23,823 nucleotides of DNA from a virus: the IMG/VR virus record IMGVR_UViG_3300020214_001748, positions 1 through 23,823 of that record. One strand, given 5' to 3'. How positions within the stretch are numbered: position 1 is the first letter of the stretch; every line of letters begins with the position of its first letter. The notes below the pieces were generated by a model. The model was not told where the DNA came from. It was given only the letters and a program-made list of their open reading frames with translations, and made no database searches. This document shows positions 1-8,104 of this stretch, in pieces. Made by a program: the position numbers and the translations under genes.

Positions 1-1
1 G

Positions 2-298
2 CAATTTTTATTTCCATACTGGAAGCATGATGTGGTTTTCGAAGAGCTTAGAATTGTTGGCAGCAGGCTATCTTTGGACTTTTATAACGCCAATAAAAAA
101 ATTGCAGTTGAAGTTCAAGGAAGGCAACATCAAACTTACAATCCATATTTTCATGGATCTAATCGTCAGAATTGGTTGTCTCAATTAAAAAGAGATGATT
201 TAAAGCTTGAATTTTGCTTGACAAACGGAGTCAAGTTGGTAGAAATATACGAAACTGACACACTGTCTAAAGAAATGTTTGATCGTCTTTTTTTATGA
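2..298 (+). CDS. PD-(D/E)XK / VSR-like nuclease, 5' partial
   Basis: The reading frame is open from the left edge of the window, so the N-terminus is missing. A GTG at 32 is possible as a start, but the preceding in-frame residues (FPYWKHD) look like part of the same domain, so I treat the gene as truncated by the window. What is visible is an LDF segment (Asp at codon 26), then AVEVQGRQH with Glu at codon 37 and Gln at codon 39. This D-x10-ExQ pattern is typical of small VSR/DUF559-like members of the PD-(D/E)XK nuclease superfamily. A C-terminal segment ending in VKLVEIYE fits the last core strand of that fold. The stop overlaps the next start as ATGA, so it belongs to the replication operon. 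It could act in recombination, repair or host DNA degradation, but the substrate is unknown. The family call is by motif only. Confidence 0.6.
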   Translation, partial: QFLFPYWKHDVVFEELRIVGSRLSLDFYNANKKIAVEVQGRQHQTYNPYFHGSNRQNWLSQLKRDDLKLEFCLTNGVKLVEIYETDTLSKEMFDRLFL

Positions 299-552
299 GT
301 AAAAAACAAAAAGATCAGGGAGAAGAACCAAAAGACTTTATATTTCCTACAGAATTGGTAGAACAGGTCTACGAAATTTCTGGTAACGCTGATTCGCATA
401 AAGGCGTTATCCTTTGCGTCTGCTCTCCCAAAGGAACTCCTCAAATTTATACTAGATTTGATTCAGTTGTGACTTCTTTAGGGATGAAAACTGCAATTGG
501 ACAATGGCTTTCAGATGAAGAAGATAAGATTACAGCAACCGATAACAACTAA
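295..552 (+). CDS. Hypothetical phage protein (85 aa)
   Basis: I do not recognise this small acidic protein. It starts with a charged, probably disordered Lys/Glu-rich stretch (about residues 1-13). A compact region with alternating hydrophobic residues follows (about 14-75), and the tail is acidic. There are no membrane segments or signal peptide. Its start overlaps the upstream stop (ATGA, 295-298) and its stop overlaps the helicase start (TAATG, 550-554), so it is probably translated by coupling; no Shine-Dalgarno sequence is visible at its own start. Its place directly before the replicative helicase suggests a replication accessory role such as a helicase-loader-like or regulatory factor, but nothing in the sequence proves this. 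Confidence 0.65.
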   Translation: MSKKQKDQGEEPKDFIFPTELVEQVYEISGNADSHKGVILCVCSPKGTPQIYTRFDSVVTSLGMKTAIGQWLSDEEDKITATDNN

Positions 553-2069
553 TGCTTTATTCACTAGAGGTAGAAAAACAGTTTCTGGCGGGGCTAATTC
601 AATATCCAGAGACCTATTCTGAAATCTGCGATTTTGTTTCTGAATCTGATTTTTATTCAGAGGATACGATTGTTCACAAAACAATCTATCATATTATTCG
701 CAAGTGTATTGAATCAAATGAAAAAGTTGACGAAATCATTATCGCTCAACAAATTAAAGAAATAGGTATATCCTTTGAAGACAACATTGATATTTTTGAT
801 TACTTAAGATCTCTTGCCGTCAGAAAAACAAATAAGACTACTGCAATTTCTGCCGCCAAAGAAATCAAAAAATATTCAATCAGAAGATCTATTCACGCAT
901 CCGCTATTGAGGTCGCGGAAAAAATGAAGAAGATTGCCCCAGACTCTTCTTATCAAAAAATTGTTGAAGAAGCTGATACTACTTTTAATAAGATTATAAA
1001 TATTTATGAAAACAATGAAGAAAGGCCAATCAACATCTTTGAAGAAATGGAAGCTGTCATTGAAGAGCGCGGCAACAATCCTATTACTGAATTCGGTTTC
1101 ATGGGTCCATTTCCCACTGTTAATAAGATTTATGGATCTCTTCTTCGCCCCGGTAATATTACTGTTGTGGTGGCACGTTCGGGTGTAGGTAAAACTTTAC
1201 TTGCACTTAATTACACAACTAAGGTTTCCGCTCAATATGATGTTCCCGTCCTCCACTTTGATAATGGAGAAATGAGCAAGGAGGAGGTTATTATGCGTCA
1301 GTGCGCCGCATTGAGCCATGTCCCGATGCATTTACTTGAAACTGGTCTTTGGCGCAAGGCTGGAGAAGATGTTGTTGAGCGCGTTCGCTCTACTTGGGAC
1401 AAGGTAAAAAAGCTTAAATTTTATTATTATAATGTAGGTGGTATGACCACAGACCAAATGCTTAATAATCTTAAGCGTTTTTATTACTCAAAGGTTGGTC
1501 GGGGCAATCCTCTTATCTTTAGTTTCGATTACATCAAGCCTTCTGCCGATGCCGATGGTAATAAACCAGAATGGCAGGTTATTGGCGATATGTTGAATAA
1601 GTTTAAAAGGACTATTCAGCGAGATATCGTGCAGGGTCAAAAACCAATGATTACAATGTTTACTTCGATTCAGTCAAATCGGAGCGGCATTACAACAAAC
1701 AGAAATTCTGATACTATTAATGACGATGAAGGCATCGTATCAATGTCAGATCGAATCACGCATTACTGCTCTCACATGGCAATTTTGCGCCCGAAAACGG
1801 CGGATGAAAGACAGGAAGAAGGCGTCAACTTTGGTTCCCATAAACTCATCTTTGTGAAAAATCGTTTTCTTGGTTCTGACGTTGCTGGTGCGGTTGAATT
1901 AGTTTCAATGCCAGATGGAACACTTAAAAAGAATTTTATTAATCTTCAGTTTGAAAATTTTGACATCAAAGAGCGTGGTGACCTTCGCGATATTGTAAAT
2001 CAAGCAGACACAAACACAACAACATTACAAAATTCTGGTGAAGACGACAATGTCCCAAACTTCAATTGA
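552..2069 (+). CDS. dnaB: DnaB-like replicative DNA helicase
   Basis: This is a hexameric 5'-3' replicative helicase of the RecA-fold DnaB family (505 aa, close to the usual 450-510). Residues about 1-110 match the helical DnaB N-terminal domain, which normally contacts primase. The C-terminal ATPase domain has Walker A ARSGVGKT (residues 208-215). Walker B ends at Asp326 in the segment FSFDY, and the DnaB-type motif with IQSNRSG follows. The C-terminus is acidic and Asn/Thr-rich and overlaps the primase gene by 20 bases. There is no Shine-Dalgarno sequence before the ATG; the upstream TAATG overlap suggests re-initiation. It would unwind the phage replication fork together with the downstream primase and the split polymerase. 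No intein or intron is visible. Confidence 0.95.
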   Translation: MLYSLEVEKQFLAGLIQYPETYSEICDFVSESDFYSEDTIVHKTIYHIIRKCIESNEKVDEIIIAQQIKEIGISFEDNIDIFDYLRSLAVRKTNKTTAISAAKEIKKYSIRRSIHASAIEVAEKMKKIAPDSSYQKIVEEADTTFNKIINIYENNEERPINIFEEMEAVIEERGNNPITEFGFMGPFPTVNKIYGSLLRPGNITVVVARSGVGKTLLALNYTTKVSAQYDVPVLHFDNGEMSKEEVIMRQCAALSHVPMHLLETGLWRKAGEDVVERVRSTWDKVKKLKFYYYNVGGMTTDQMLNNLKRFYYSKVGRGNPLIFSFDYIKPSADADGNKPEWQVIGDMLNKFKRTIQRDIVQGQKPMITMFTSIQSNRSGITTNRNSDTINDDEGIVSMSDRITHYCSHMAILRPKTADERQEEGVNFGSHKLIFVKNRFLGSDVAGAVELVSMPDGTLKKNFINLQFENFDIKERGDLRDIVNQADTNTTTLQNSGEDDNVPNFN

Positions 2070-3129
2070 CCCAATTGTTCTCAGAAGCTCTCTTGAGTCT
2101 TTAGGTTATTGCCTTAAAGATTATGGAAGTTATTGGCGAACAAGAGCTTTATATCGTGGTGGCGATAATACCACCGCTTTAAAGATATATAAAAATACTG
2201 GCGTATGGACAGATTTCGCGACTGGTGGATCAAAAAGCTATCCATTCCAAAGACTTGTGGAATTGACCTTGGACACCAAAGACTCCTACGTCGTGAATAA
2301 GTATGTAAAATTTGACGCCAGTAATATTATCCATGTACAAAACAAGGAGAAGCTTGAGATGGAAAAAATCTACCCAGAATCAATGCTAGAAAATCTTTTG
2401 CCCCATCTTGATTTTTATTCCAAGAAAATGATAAGTAAAGATACGCTTGATTTTTACAAGTGTGGTTATGCAACTTCTGGTCAATTGTTCAGAAGAATCG
2501 TGTTTCCAATTTATAATCAATTTGGGCAGATTCATGGATTTTCTGGTAGAGCGGTCTTTTGGCAAAAAGATTCAGAGTTTCCAAAATGGAAACATGTGGG
2601 TAAGAGAGCAGATTGGATTTATCCGCTTAATCTAAAGCGCAATGGATCTTCAGAAGTTAAGGACGAAATTGAGAAGCGGCGTTCAATCATTATTGTCGAA
2701 AGTATTGGAGATAGTATGGCTCTTTTCGAGCATGGCTATAAAAATAACCTAGTAACCTTTGGACTTGGAGTTTCTTCAAAACTTTCTTCTTCATTAGTAG
2801 CTTTAGACCCAGACAAGATTATTATTGCCTCAAACAACGATAGCGAAGGCGAAACAAATCACGGCTTAATTTCAGCCTGTAAAACCTTTCTGCAACTGTG
2901 TTCTGTTTTTGATTACTCGAAATTGCAGATTAAGCTACCGCTTAAAAATGATTTTTTCGATATGCATCTAGCGACATTTGAAGGGGAAGATTCCATCTTT
3001 AATCAATGGGAAGAAAAGAAAATAAACATGGAAACTCAAATCAAAAAGATTTATGAAGTTGCGGTCGCCAATAAGTTCTCCAATAATCTTATTGAGAGAG
3101 CCGAGAAGATTTTAAATGACGCAACCTGA
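2050..3129 (+). CDS. DnaG-type DNA primase with TOPRIM domain
   Basis: This enzyme should make RNA primers for replication. I chose ATG 2050; GTG 2038 in the same frame would add four residues. Residues about 1-75 have the layout of a CHC2 zinc-binding domain (YWR..., then VWTDFATGG, then PFQRLVEL), but the zinc-ligand Cys/His residues are absent. About 100-190 is the primase core with the segment RRIVFPIYNQFG followed by GFSGR. TOPRIM follows: IIVESIGDSMALFE with Glu217 as the conserved acid, then IIASNNDSEG with Asp264. About 280-359 is a short C-terminal region that may bind helicase. It overlaps dnaB upstream by 20 bases and the nuclease downstream by 14 bases. At about 359 aa it is shorter than bacterial DnaG (about 580-600), as is common in phages. 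Confidence 0.85.
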   Translation: MSQTSIDPIVLRSSLESLGYCLKDYGSYWRTRALYRGGDNTTALKIYKNTGVWTDFATGGSKSYPFQRLVELTLDTKDSYVVNKYVKFDASNIIHVQNKEKLEMEKIYPESMLENLLPHLDFYSKKMISKDTLDFYKCGYATSGQLFRRIVFPIYNQFGQIHGFSGRAVFWQKDSEFPKWKHVGKRADWIYPLNLKRNGSSEVKDEIEKRRSIIIVESIGDSMALFEHGYKNNLVTFGLGVSSKLSSSLVALDPDKIIIASNNDSEGETNHGLISACKTFLQLCSVFDYSKLQIKLPLKNDFFDMHLATFEGEDSIFNQWEEKKINMETQIKKIYEVAVANKFSNNLIERAEKILNDAT

Positions 3130-4153
3130 AATCAAACACGTTGCGCTATCTGCAAGTCGAATCAAAACTCTCGAAAAGTGTAGTTGGTCGTATTGGTGCA
3201 ATTATATTCTCAAGCTGCCAGAGAAGTCCAACGATGGCGCTAGTAGAGGAAATGTAGTTCACCTTGTTCTTGAGTGTCTTGCAAAGCAAAAAAGGAAACC
3301 TTATGTCGATACCATCTTAAATGCTGGTGATATTTTTACAATCAAGTCTATTAAAAAACTTGCATTGAAACACGCTAGAAAGTTAAAAGTTTCTGATCCA
3401 GATAATATTGATATGATCAGAGAGATGACTTTAACCGCCCTTAAATATGATTTTTGGGGTGATGCGGGAAAAGCTCCAGTGCAAGATTTGCAAGAGAGAG
3501 ATTTCGATATCACAGTTAACAAAAAAGATAAAAAGTATAGAATTAAAGGTTTTATTGATCGTCAGTTTATTTACGATGATGCGACTTCAGTAGTCAGAGA
3601 CTATAAAACTAGTAAAGCTGTATTTGCCGGTAAGGATGCCGAAGACAACATGCAGCATATGATTTATATTCTTGCCTCCAAGAAACTTGATCCAAAACAT
3701 AAGGTTTCAATGGAGTTCTTATTTCTTAAGTTTGATCTTAAAGATAAAACTAAGAATGGTGGTCTATTAAAAATGGAGCCGCCTAATAAAAATGAACTCA
3801 GTGAGTTCGAAAATCATTTAACTGAAGTTCAAAAGGTTGCCGATAACTTCTCTGAGCCTGATGCTTATTCTAATTTTGCAGCAGACAAGCCGATGCCGTC
3901 AGATGGTTCGTTTAGCGGCAAACTGGCTTGTGGCTTTGCCAAATACAAAGGCCATCTGAAGAAAGACGGCAATCCAATGTGGCATTGCCCATACAAATTT
4001 GGATTTAATTACTATGCCTTAAGAGATAAAGATAATAAAATAATTAAAACTTTCCTAGAGGAAGATATGAACGAAGCTTTTAAAATTGCCAAACCAGAAG
4101 AAAAAGTTACCAAAGAAGCTTATTTGGGATGCCCAAAGCACTTGACACCCTAG
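3116..4153 (+). CDS. RecB/Cas4-like PD-(D/E)XK exonuclease
   Basis: This is a 345-residue nuclease of the PDDEXK_1 (RecB-nuclease/Cas4-like) group. The N-terminus has the family signature SASRIKTLEKC..SYWCNY, followed by RGNVVHLVLE, whose His is the usual helical metal-site residue. The catalytic core is GFIDR (Asp148) and RDYKT (Asp162, Lys164). The QHMIYILA segment is the typical later QxxxY motif. Cysteines at 22, 28, 272, 291 and 339 are spread as one N-terminal group and a C-terminal group. This resembles the Fe-S cluster arrangement of Cas4/AddB nucleases, but cluster formation is inference. It lies between primase and polymerase genes and overlaps primase by 14 bases. A role in end resection, recombination-dependent replication or fork processing is likely; polarity and substrate are unknown. 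Confidence 0.85.
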   Translation: MTQPEIKHVALSASRIKTLEKCSWSYWCNYILKLPEKSNDGASRGNVVHLVLECLAKQKRKPYVDTILNAGDIFTIKSIKKLALKHARKLKVSDPDNIDMIREMTLTALKYDFWGDAGKAPVQDLQERDFDITVNKKDKKYRIKGFIDRQFIYDDATSVVRDYKTSKAVFAGKDAEDNMQHMIYILASKKLDPKHKVSMEFLFLKFDLKDKTKNGGLLKMEPPNKNELSEFENHLTEVQKVADNFSEPDAYSNFAADKPMPSDGSFSGKLACGFAKYKGHLKKDGNPMWHCPYKFGFNYYALRDKDNKIIKTFLEEDMNEAFKIAKPEEKVTKEAYLGCPKHLTP

Positions 4154-4175
4154 ACACAGATGTTAGGATTAGGGC

Positions 4176-4913
4176 ATGATCCCGCTATTCAAGTCTCACT
4201 TTTCTTTTGGGAAAAGTATCCTTACTCTAAATGAGCCAGAGAAGCAGAAACAGGACGGGCCAGATAGTATTATTTCAATCGCTCTTGATAATAAATTAAA
4301 AGAACTTTATCTTGTTGAAGACTCTTTGACTGGATTTTTAACTGCTTTTAAAAACTGCAAAAAATACAATATTCAGTTAAAGTTTGGCCTTAGAATTAAT
4401 ATTTGCAATAGTTATGAATCAGTAGATTCTTCTACTAGTAAACTTATTCTTTTTGCTTTGAATGATTCTGGCTTTAAGGATATTAATAAAATCTATACTT
4501 TCATAAATACCGAGAAAGACTCGGTGATTGCTAATTTTGATTTAGTGGAACGCCTAACAGATAATATTTTAATTGGCGTTCCGTTTTATGATTCATATAT
4601 TTGGAAAAATAGATATACATTTTCTAATTGTATGCCAGATTTTCTTGACGGCGAGAATGTTGTTTACTTTACAGAAAATAATAAATTACCTTTTGATAAA
4701 ATAACTACAGCTTTAATTCACTCTAGTCATAAAGAAAATATCGTTAAAGCTAAAACTATTTATTATAAAAATCGCGAAGACTTTTCTGCTTGGGTCACCT
4801 ACAAGATAGCTTGTAATAGAAACATGGGCAAAAATCAAAGTCTCTCGGCTCCAGAGCTTGGTGGATGCGGCAGTAAAGAATTTTGCCTCCAATCTTGGAG
4901 GGAGGCTTCATGA
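4176..4913 (+). CDS. Stand-alone PHP-like domain of DNA polymerase III alpha
   Basis: This 245-residue protein resembles the N-terminal PHP domain of DnaE as a separate chain. The opening LFKSHFSFGKS matches the first PHP strand of DnaE. It is followed by helix-strand units ending in KELYLVEDSLTGF and then a segment KFGLRINI, which corresponds to the DnaE segment with PIVGADF. The region about 200-235 may correspond to the start of the linker that leads to the palm in DnaE. Of the usual metal ligands only His8 is clear. The expected Asp two residues later is Ser10, and other ligands are not obvious, so the domain is probably structural rather than catalytic. Its stop overlaps the exonuclease start (ATGA). 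The assignment rests on fold-level similarity read by eye plus position just before exonuclease and polymerase genes. Confidence 0.65.
   Translation: MIPLFKSHFSFGKSILTLNEPEKQKQDGPDSIISIALDNKLKELYLVEDSLTGFLTAFKNCKKYNIQLKFGLRINICNSYESVDSSTSKLILFALNDSGFKDINKIYTFINTEKDSVIANFDLVERLTDNILIGVPFYDSYIWKNRYTFSNCMPDFLDGENVVYFTENNKLPFDKITTALIHSSHKENIVKAKTIYYKNREDFSAWVTYKIACNRNMGKNQSLSAPELGGCGSKEFCLQSWREAS
4885..4906 (+). promoter_or_regulatory. Hairpin masking the Shine-Dalgarno of the exonuclease gene
   Basis: CCTCCA (4886-4891) can pair with TGGAGG (4896-4901) around a four-base loop. Alternatively GCCTCC (4885-4890) pairs with GGAGGC (4901-4906). Both structures cover a GGAGG Shine-Dalgarno element that precedes the ATG at 4910. 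The element lies inside the last codons of the PHP-like gene, so ribosomes finishing that gene would open it. This suggests translational coupling; the regulatory role is inferred from the pairing alone. Confidence 0.45.
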
Positions 4914-5536
4914 ACAACCTTTTAAAACAAAAAATTAATCAAAAGTTCGTAGTATTTGATACTGAAACAGAAGGTTTGTCTTTGACTGATTCTCGTCCTT
5001 GGCAATTGTCTTGGATCGTTTGCAAAGGAGAAGAAGTTATTGAAGAGCATGATGAATTTATTTTGTATGGCGACTTAAACGTATCTGAAGACGCCGCCAA
5101 GATAACTGGATTCAACAAAGAGAAATATCTTTCTAGAGCAAAGCCTCCTATAGAGGTATGGAAAAGATTTGCTAATTATCTATACGATAAACATAATATT
5201 TTGGTTGGACAGAATATTCTTGGATATGATATTTATATTTTAAATACTATGATGCAGGGTATTGGAATACAGAATGATTGGAGTTTTATTGAAAGGGCGC
5301 TTGACACCAAAGCTTTGGCCACTGCATTATTCAAGAACATAAAGCCGTCTGGAGACTTGCTCTCTTGGCAAATGAAACTAATGAACCATAGAGAGAAAGG
5401 ACTTAAAACAAGTCAGGGGTTTCTGCTTAAGCAGTTTGGTATTGATCATGATCCTTCAAAGCTTCACGATGCTTTGTATGATATTCAGATGAACTATAAG
5501 ATTTTCCGCAAGCTAATTATGCAGGTTGACGTATGA
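4910..5536 (+). CDS. DnaQ-like DEDDh 3'-5' proofreading exonuclease
   Basis: This 208-residue exonuclease should remove misincorporated 3' nucleotides for the adjacent polymerase. Exo I is FDTET (Asp17, Glu19), Exo II lies in GQNILGYD (Asp107), and Exo III is LHDALYD (His186, Asp191). That gives a complete DEDDh set as in DnaQ/epsilon. I chose ATG 4910 rather than an upstream in-frame ATG at 4883, because 4910 has a GGAGG element at the right distance and an ATGA overlap with the previous gene. The next gene also begins in an ATGA overlap (5533-5536). The domain ends soon after Exo III, with no evident clamp-binding or alpha-binding tail as in E. coli epsilon. Its place between the PHP-like and polymerase chains strongly suggests it acts in one complex with them. 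Confidence 0.9.
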   Translation: MNNLLKQKINQKFVVFDTETEGLSLTDSRPWQLSWIVCKGEEVIEEHDEFILYGDLNVSEDAAKITGFNKEKYLSRAKPPIEVWKRFANYLYDKHNILVGQNILGYDIYILNTMMQGIGIQNDWSFIERALDTKALATALFKNIKPSGDLLSWQMKLMNHREKGLKTSQGFLLKQFGIDHDPSKLHDALYDIQMNYKIFRKLIMQVDV

Positions 5537-8097
5537 GTAATTTATTAAATAGCTTCCAAAAGTACGAACATCCTGTTCCTCCTGGTGTTCGCTTACCAGA
5601 AATCAAAATTGATGCTCGCTACTATCAAGAGCTTGGCATTGATGCGTCAGTTTCAAACACAGAGTTTCTGCGGCAGCTTTGTTTGAGAGCCGTAAGAACA
5701 AAGGGTATAGATAAACTACCTAATAAAAAAGACTATTATGAAAGAGTAAAGTACGAATTGACAACCTTTGAAGAACTTGGTTTCGTTGATTACGTTTTGC
5801 TGAACTGGGACATTCTTAATTATGCTCATGAGCATAATATTCCTACTGGTTACGGGCGTGGTTCTGCGGCTGGATCTCTCATTCTTTTTTTAATTGGGGT
5901 TACTAATATAGATCCAATCAAGAACGGGTTATTTTTTGAGCGGTTTGTTTCAAAGAGTCGCGCCAAGAAGATTGTTGTAGATGGCATTACTTATCTTGAT
6001 GGGTCGTTAATGCCCGACGTTGATAATGATATTGAGTTTTCAAAACGTCAGGATGTTATTAATTATATTAAAACAAAGTATGCCGGTAAAACTTGCAAGA
6101 TCCTTACCATGAATACTCTTACTGGTAAACTTTGTATCAAGGAATGCGGAAAGATTGTTGGCGAAATGTCAGAAGATGAAGTTAATGCCGTAAGCGATAT
6201 TATCCCAAAGCAATTTGGCAAGGTTTTCGCCCTCAAGGACGCTTACGAAGAAAGTGATCAGTTCAGGGCGTTTTGCGACAAAAATCCAAAAATTTATAAA
6301 ATTTCCAAAAAGATTGAAGGCTTAAATAAAAACACTGGCGTCCATCCATCTGGTATTTCTATTTCTTATTATGATAACGAAGAGGTTATGCCGTTACAGA
6401 AGACAGGGGACGGAGAAATTGTTTCTGCATACGACATGAATAACGTATCAGAAATTACAGTTAAGTTTGATATTCTTGGATTAAGAACACTAACTGTTGT
6501 TTATGATACTTGCCAAATGCTCGGCCTAGACTTTAAAAATCTCAATTTCGATAGCGCATCAACATATAAATTTTTACAAGACCTATCTAATCCCAAGGGC
6601 TTATTTCAAATCGAAGCCAATACTAACTTTTATGTTTGCAAAAAAGTAAAACCAAGAAATATGCTTGAACTTGCGTGCGTTCTGTCTCTAGCCCGACCTG
6701 GCGCACTAGACTTTTTAGATCAATATGCGCGATATGTTGCTACTGGACAATTCCAATCTATCCACCCTTTCTTTGATGATATTCTCGGAATTACTGGCGG
6801 CATCCCAATCTTTCAAGAGCAGTTAATGAAGATGATTGTTAAAGTAGGATTCACTCTTGATGAAGCCGAAACGGTACGTCGCATTATAGGTAAGAAAAAA
6901 GTTAGCGAGATGCCCGCTTGGCAACAGAAGATCAGAGAAAAAGTTGCCGCTAATAATCTTGAGGCTGCTGTTGCCGATGTACTTTGGAAGGTCGCAGAAG
7001 ACAGCGCGAACTATTCGTTCAATGCGTCTCATGCCGTATCTTATGCTACTCTTTCTGCATTAACTACTTATCTTAAGTTTAATCATCCAAAAGAATTCTT
7101 TCTTGCTTTGCTTAGATCTTCTAAACATGAGCCAAATCCACACGAAGAAATCGAGTCAATTTCTCAGGAATTACCCTTTTTTAACATTAGACTTTTACCA
7201 CCAGATCTTTCTAAATCTAAAGCTGATTTTGAGATTGAAGGAGACAACATTCGATTTGGTCTCAACGCCATTAAAGGCGTATCAGATAAAGTTCTAACGC
7301 ATCTTCTTGAATTTAGACAAGAAGAATTCGCGAATAAAATCGATTGTTTCGACGGGGCCAAAGAAGCTGGAGTTAATATTGGAGTCCTGTCTTCTTTGAT
7401 TCAAGCTGGGACATTATCCAGCTTTAGCGAAAAACGCTGTCGCTTAGTTCTTGAAGCTCAAACTTACAATATTTTGACAGATAGAGAAAAACGTAATATT
7501 AAACTTATAGGACTAAAATACAATTATGACGTTCTTAATATCATAGCCGATTTAGTCAAAAATAAATCAGTTGGAGACGACGGCAAACCTTTCATGAAAG
7601 AAAGTCGCTTTGAAACATTTAAAAATAAGTATGAGCCATACAAAAAGATTTATGACATGAATAAAAAATACGAAAAGTTTGCTAATTGGTTTTTTGAAAA
7701 GCGCCTTCTTGGCTACAGCTATACCCATAAATTAAAAGATGTTTTTAATGATGGCCCAGATATGTTTCATAATACTTATGAAGCTTCGCAAGTTGATCTT
7801 CGTCAAAATGTAAAAATGGTAGGTATTGTTAAAGAATCTCGCAAAAAAATTAGCCGCGCTGGTCGCCCATATTTATTAGTTAAAATTTCAGATGAATATG
7901 GGCAAATGACCTGTCGCCTCACCGATGGCGGTCGAGACGATAAGTTTACTCAGTATTACGAAGGAGGCGGCAAAACGCCAAAGGAAGACGATATCGTTGT
8001 TCTTTATGGTTCTAAAGCAGACGATTCAATCTTTCTAAATGGCTTGACAATCCTCACAGAAAAGATATATACAAAACTATCACAGATCGAAAGTTGA
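5533..8097 (+). CDS. dnaE: DNA polymerase III alpha, polymerase core (DnaE-type, no PHP)
   Basis: This is the family C replicative polymerase core, 854 aa against about 1160 for E. coli DnaE, because the N-terminal PHP domain is absent. It begins at the palm-proximal linker. YGRGSAAGS (about residues 110-118) matches the DnaE GRGSGAGS motif. The catalytic acids are present as PDVDND (Asp164, Asp166) and KFDILGLRTL (Asp313), equivalent to E. coli D401, D403 and D555. HPSGISI, FQIEAN, RRIIGKKK and YSFNASHAVSYA are further family C motifs. A segment WFFEKRLLGYSYTHKL precedes a C-terminal OB fold (about 750-845). No canonical clamp-binding pentapeptide was found, and the tau-binding domain is missing. 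The motifs are DnaE-like rather than PolC-like. It is translationally coupled to the exonuclease by ATGA and should replicate the phage genome. Confidence 0.93.
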   Translation: MSNLLNSFQKYEHPVPPGVRLPEIKIDARYYQELGIDASVSNTEFLRQLCLRAVRTKGIDKLPNKKDYYERVKYELTTFEELGFVDYVLLNWDILNYAHEHNIPTGYGRGSAAGSLILFLIGVTNIDPIKNGLFFERFVSKSRAKKIVVDGITYLDGSLMPDVDNDIEFSKRQDVINYIKTKYAGKTCKILTMNTLTGKLCIKECGKIVGEMSEDEVNAVSDIIPKQFGKVFALKDAYEESDQFRAFCDKNPKIYKISKKIEGLNKNTGVHPSGISISYYDNEEVMPLQKTGDGEIVSAYDMNNVSEITVKFDILGLRTLTVVYDTCQMLGLDFKNLNFDSASTYKFLQDLSNPKGLFQIEANTNFYVCKKVKPRNMLELACVLSLARPGALDFLDQYARYVATGQFQSIHPFFDDILGITGGIPIFQEQLMKMIVKVGFTLDEAETVRRIIGKKKVSEMPAWQQKIREKVAANNLEAAVADVLWKVAEDSANYSFNASHAVSYATLSALTTYLKFNHPKEFFLALLRSSKHEPNPHEEIESISQELPFFNIRLLPPDLSKSKADFEIEGDNIRFGLNAIKGVSDKVLTHLLEFRQEEFANKIDCFDGAKEAGVNIGVLSSLIQAGTLSSFSEKRCRLVLEAQTYNILTDREKRNIKLIGLKYNYDVLNIIADLVKNKSVGDDGKPFMKESRFETFKNKYEPYKKIYDMNKKYEKFANWFFEKRLLGYSYTHKLKDVFNDGPDMFHNTYEASQVDLRQNVKMVGIVKESRKKISRAGRPYLLVKISDEYGQMTCRLTDGGRDDKFTQYYEGGGKTPKEDDIVVLYGSKADDSIFLNGLTILTEKIYTKLSQIES

Positions 8098-8104
8098 GTG
8101 TAAA

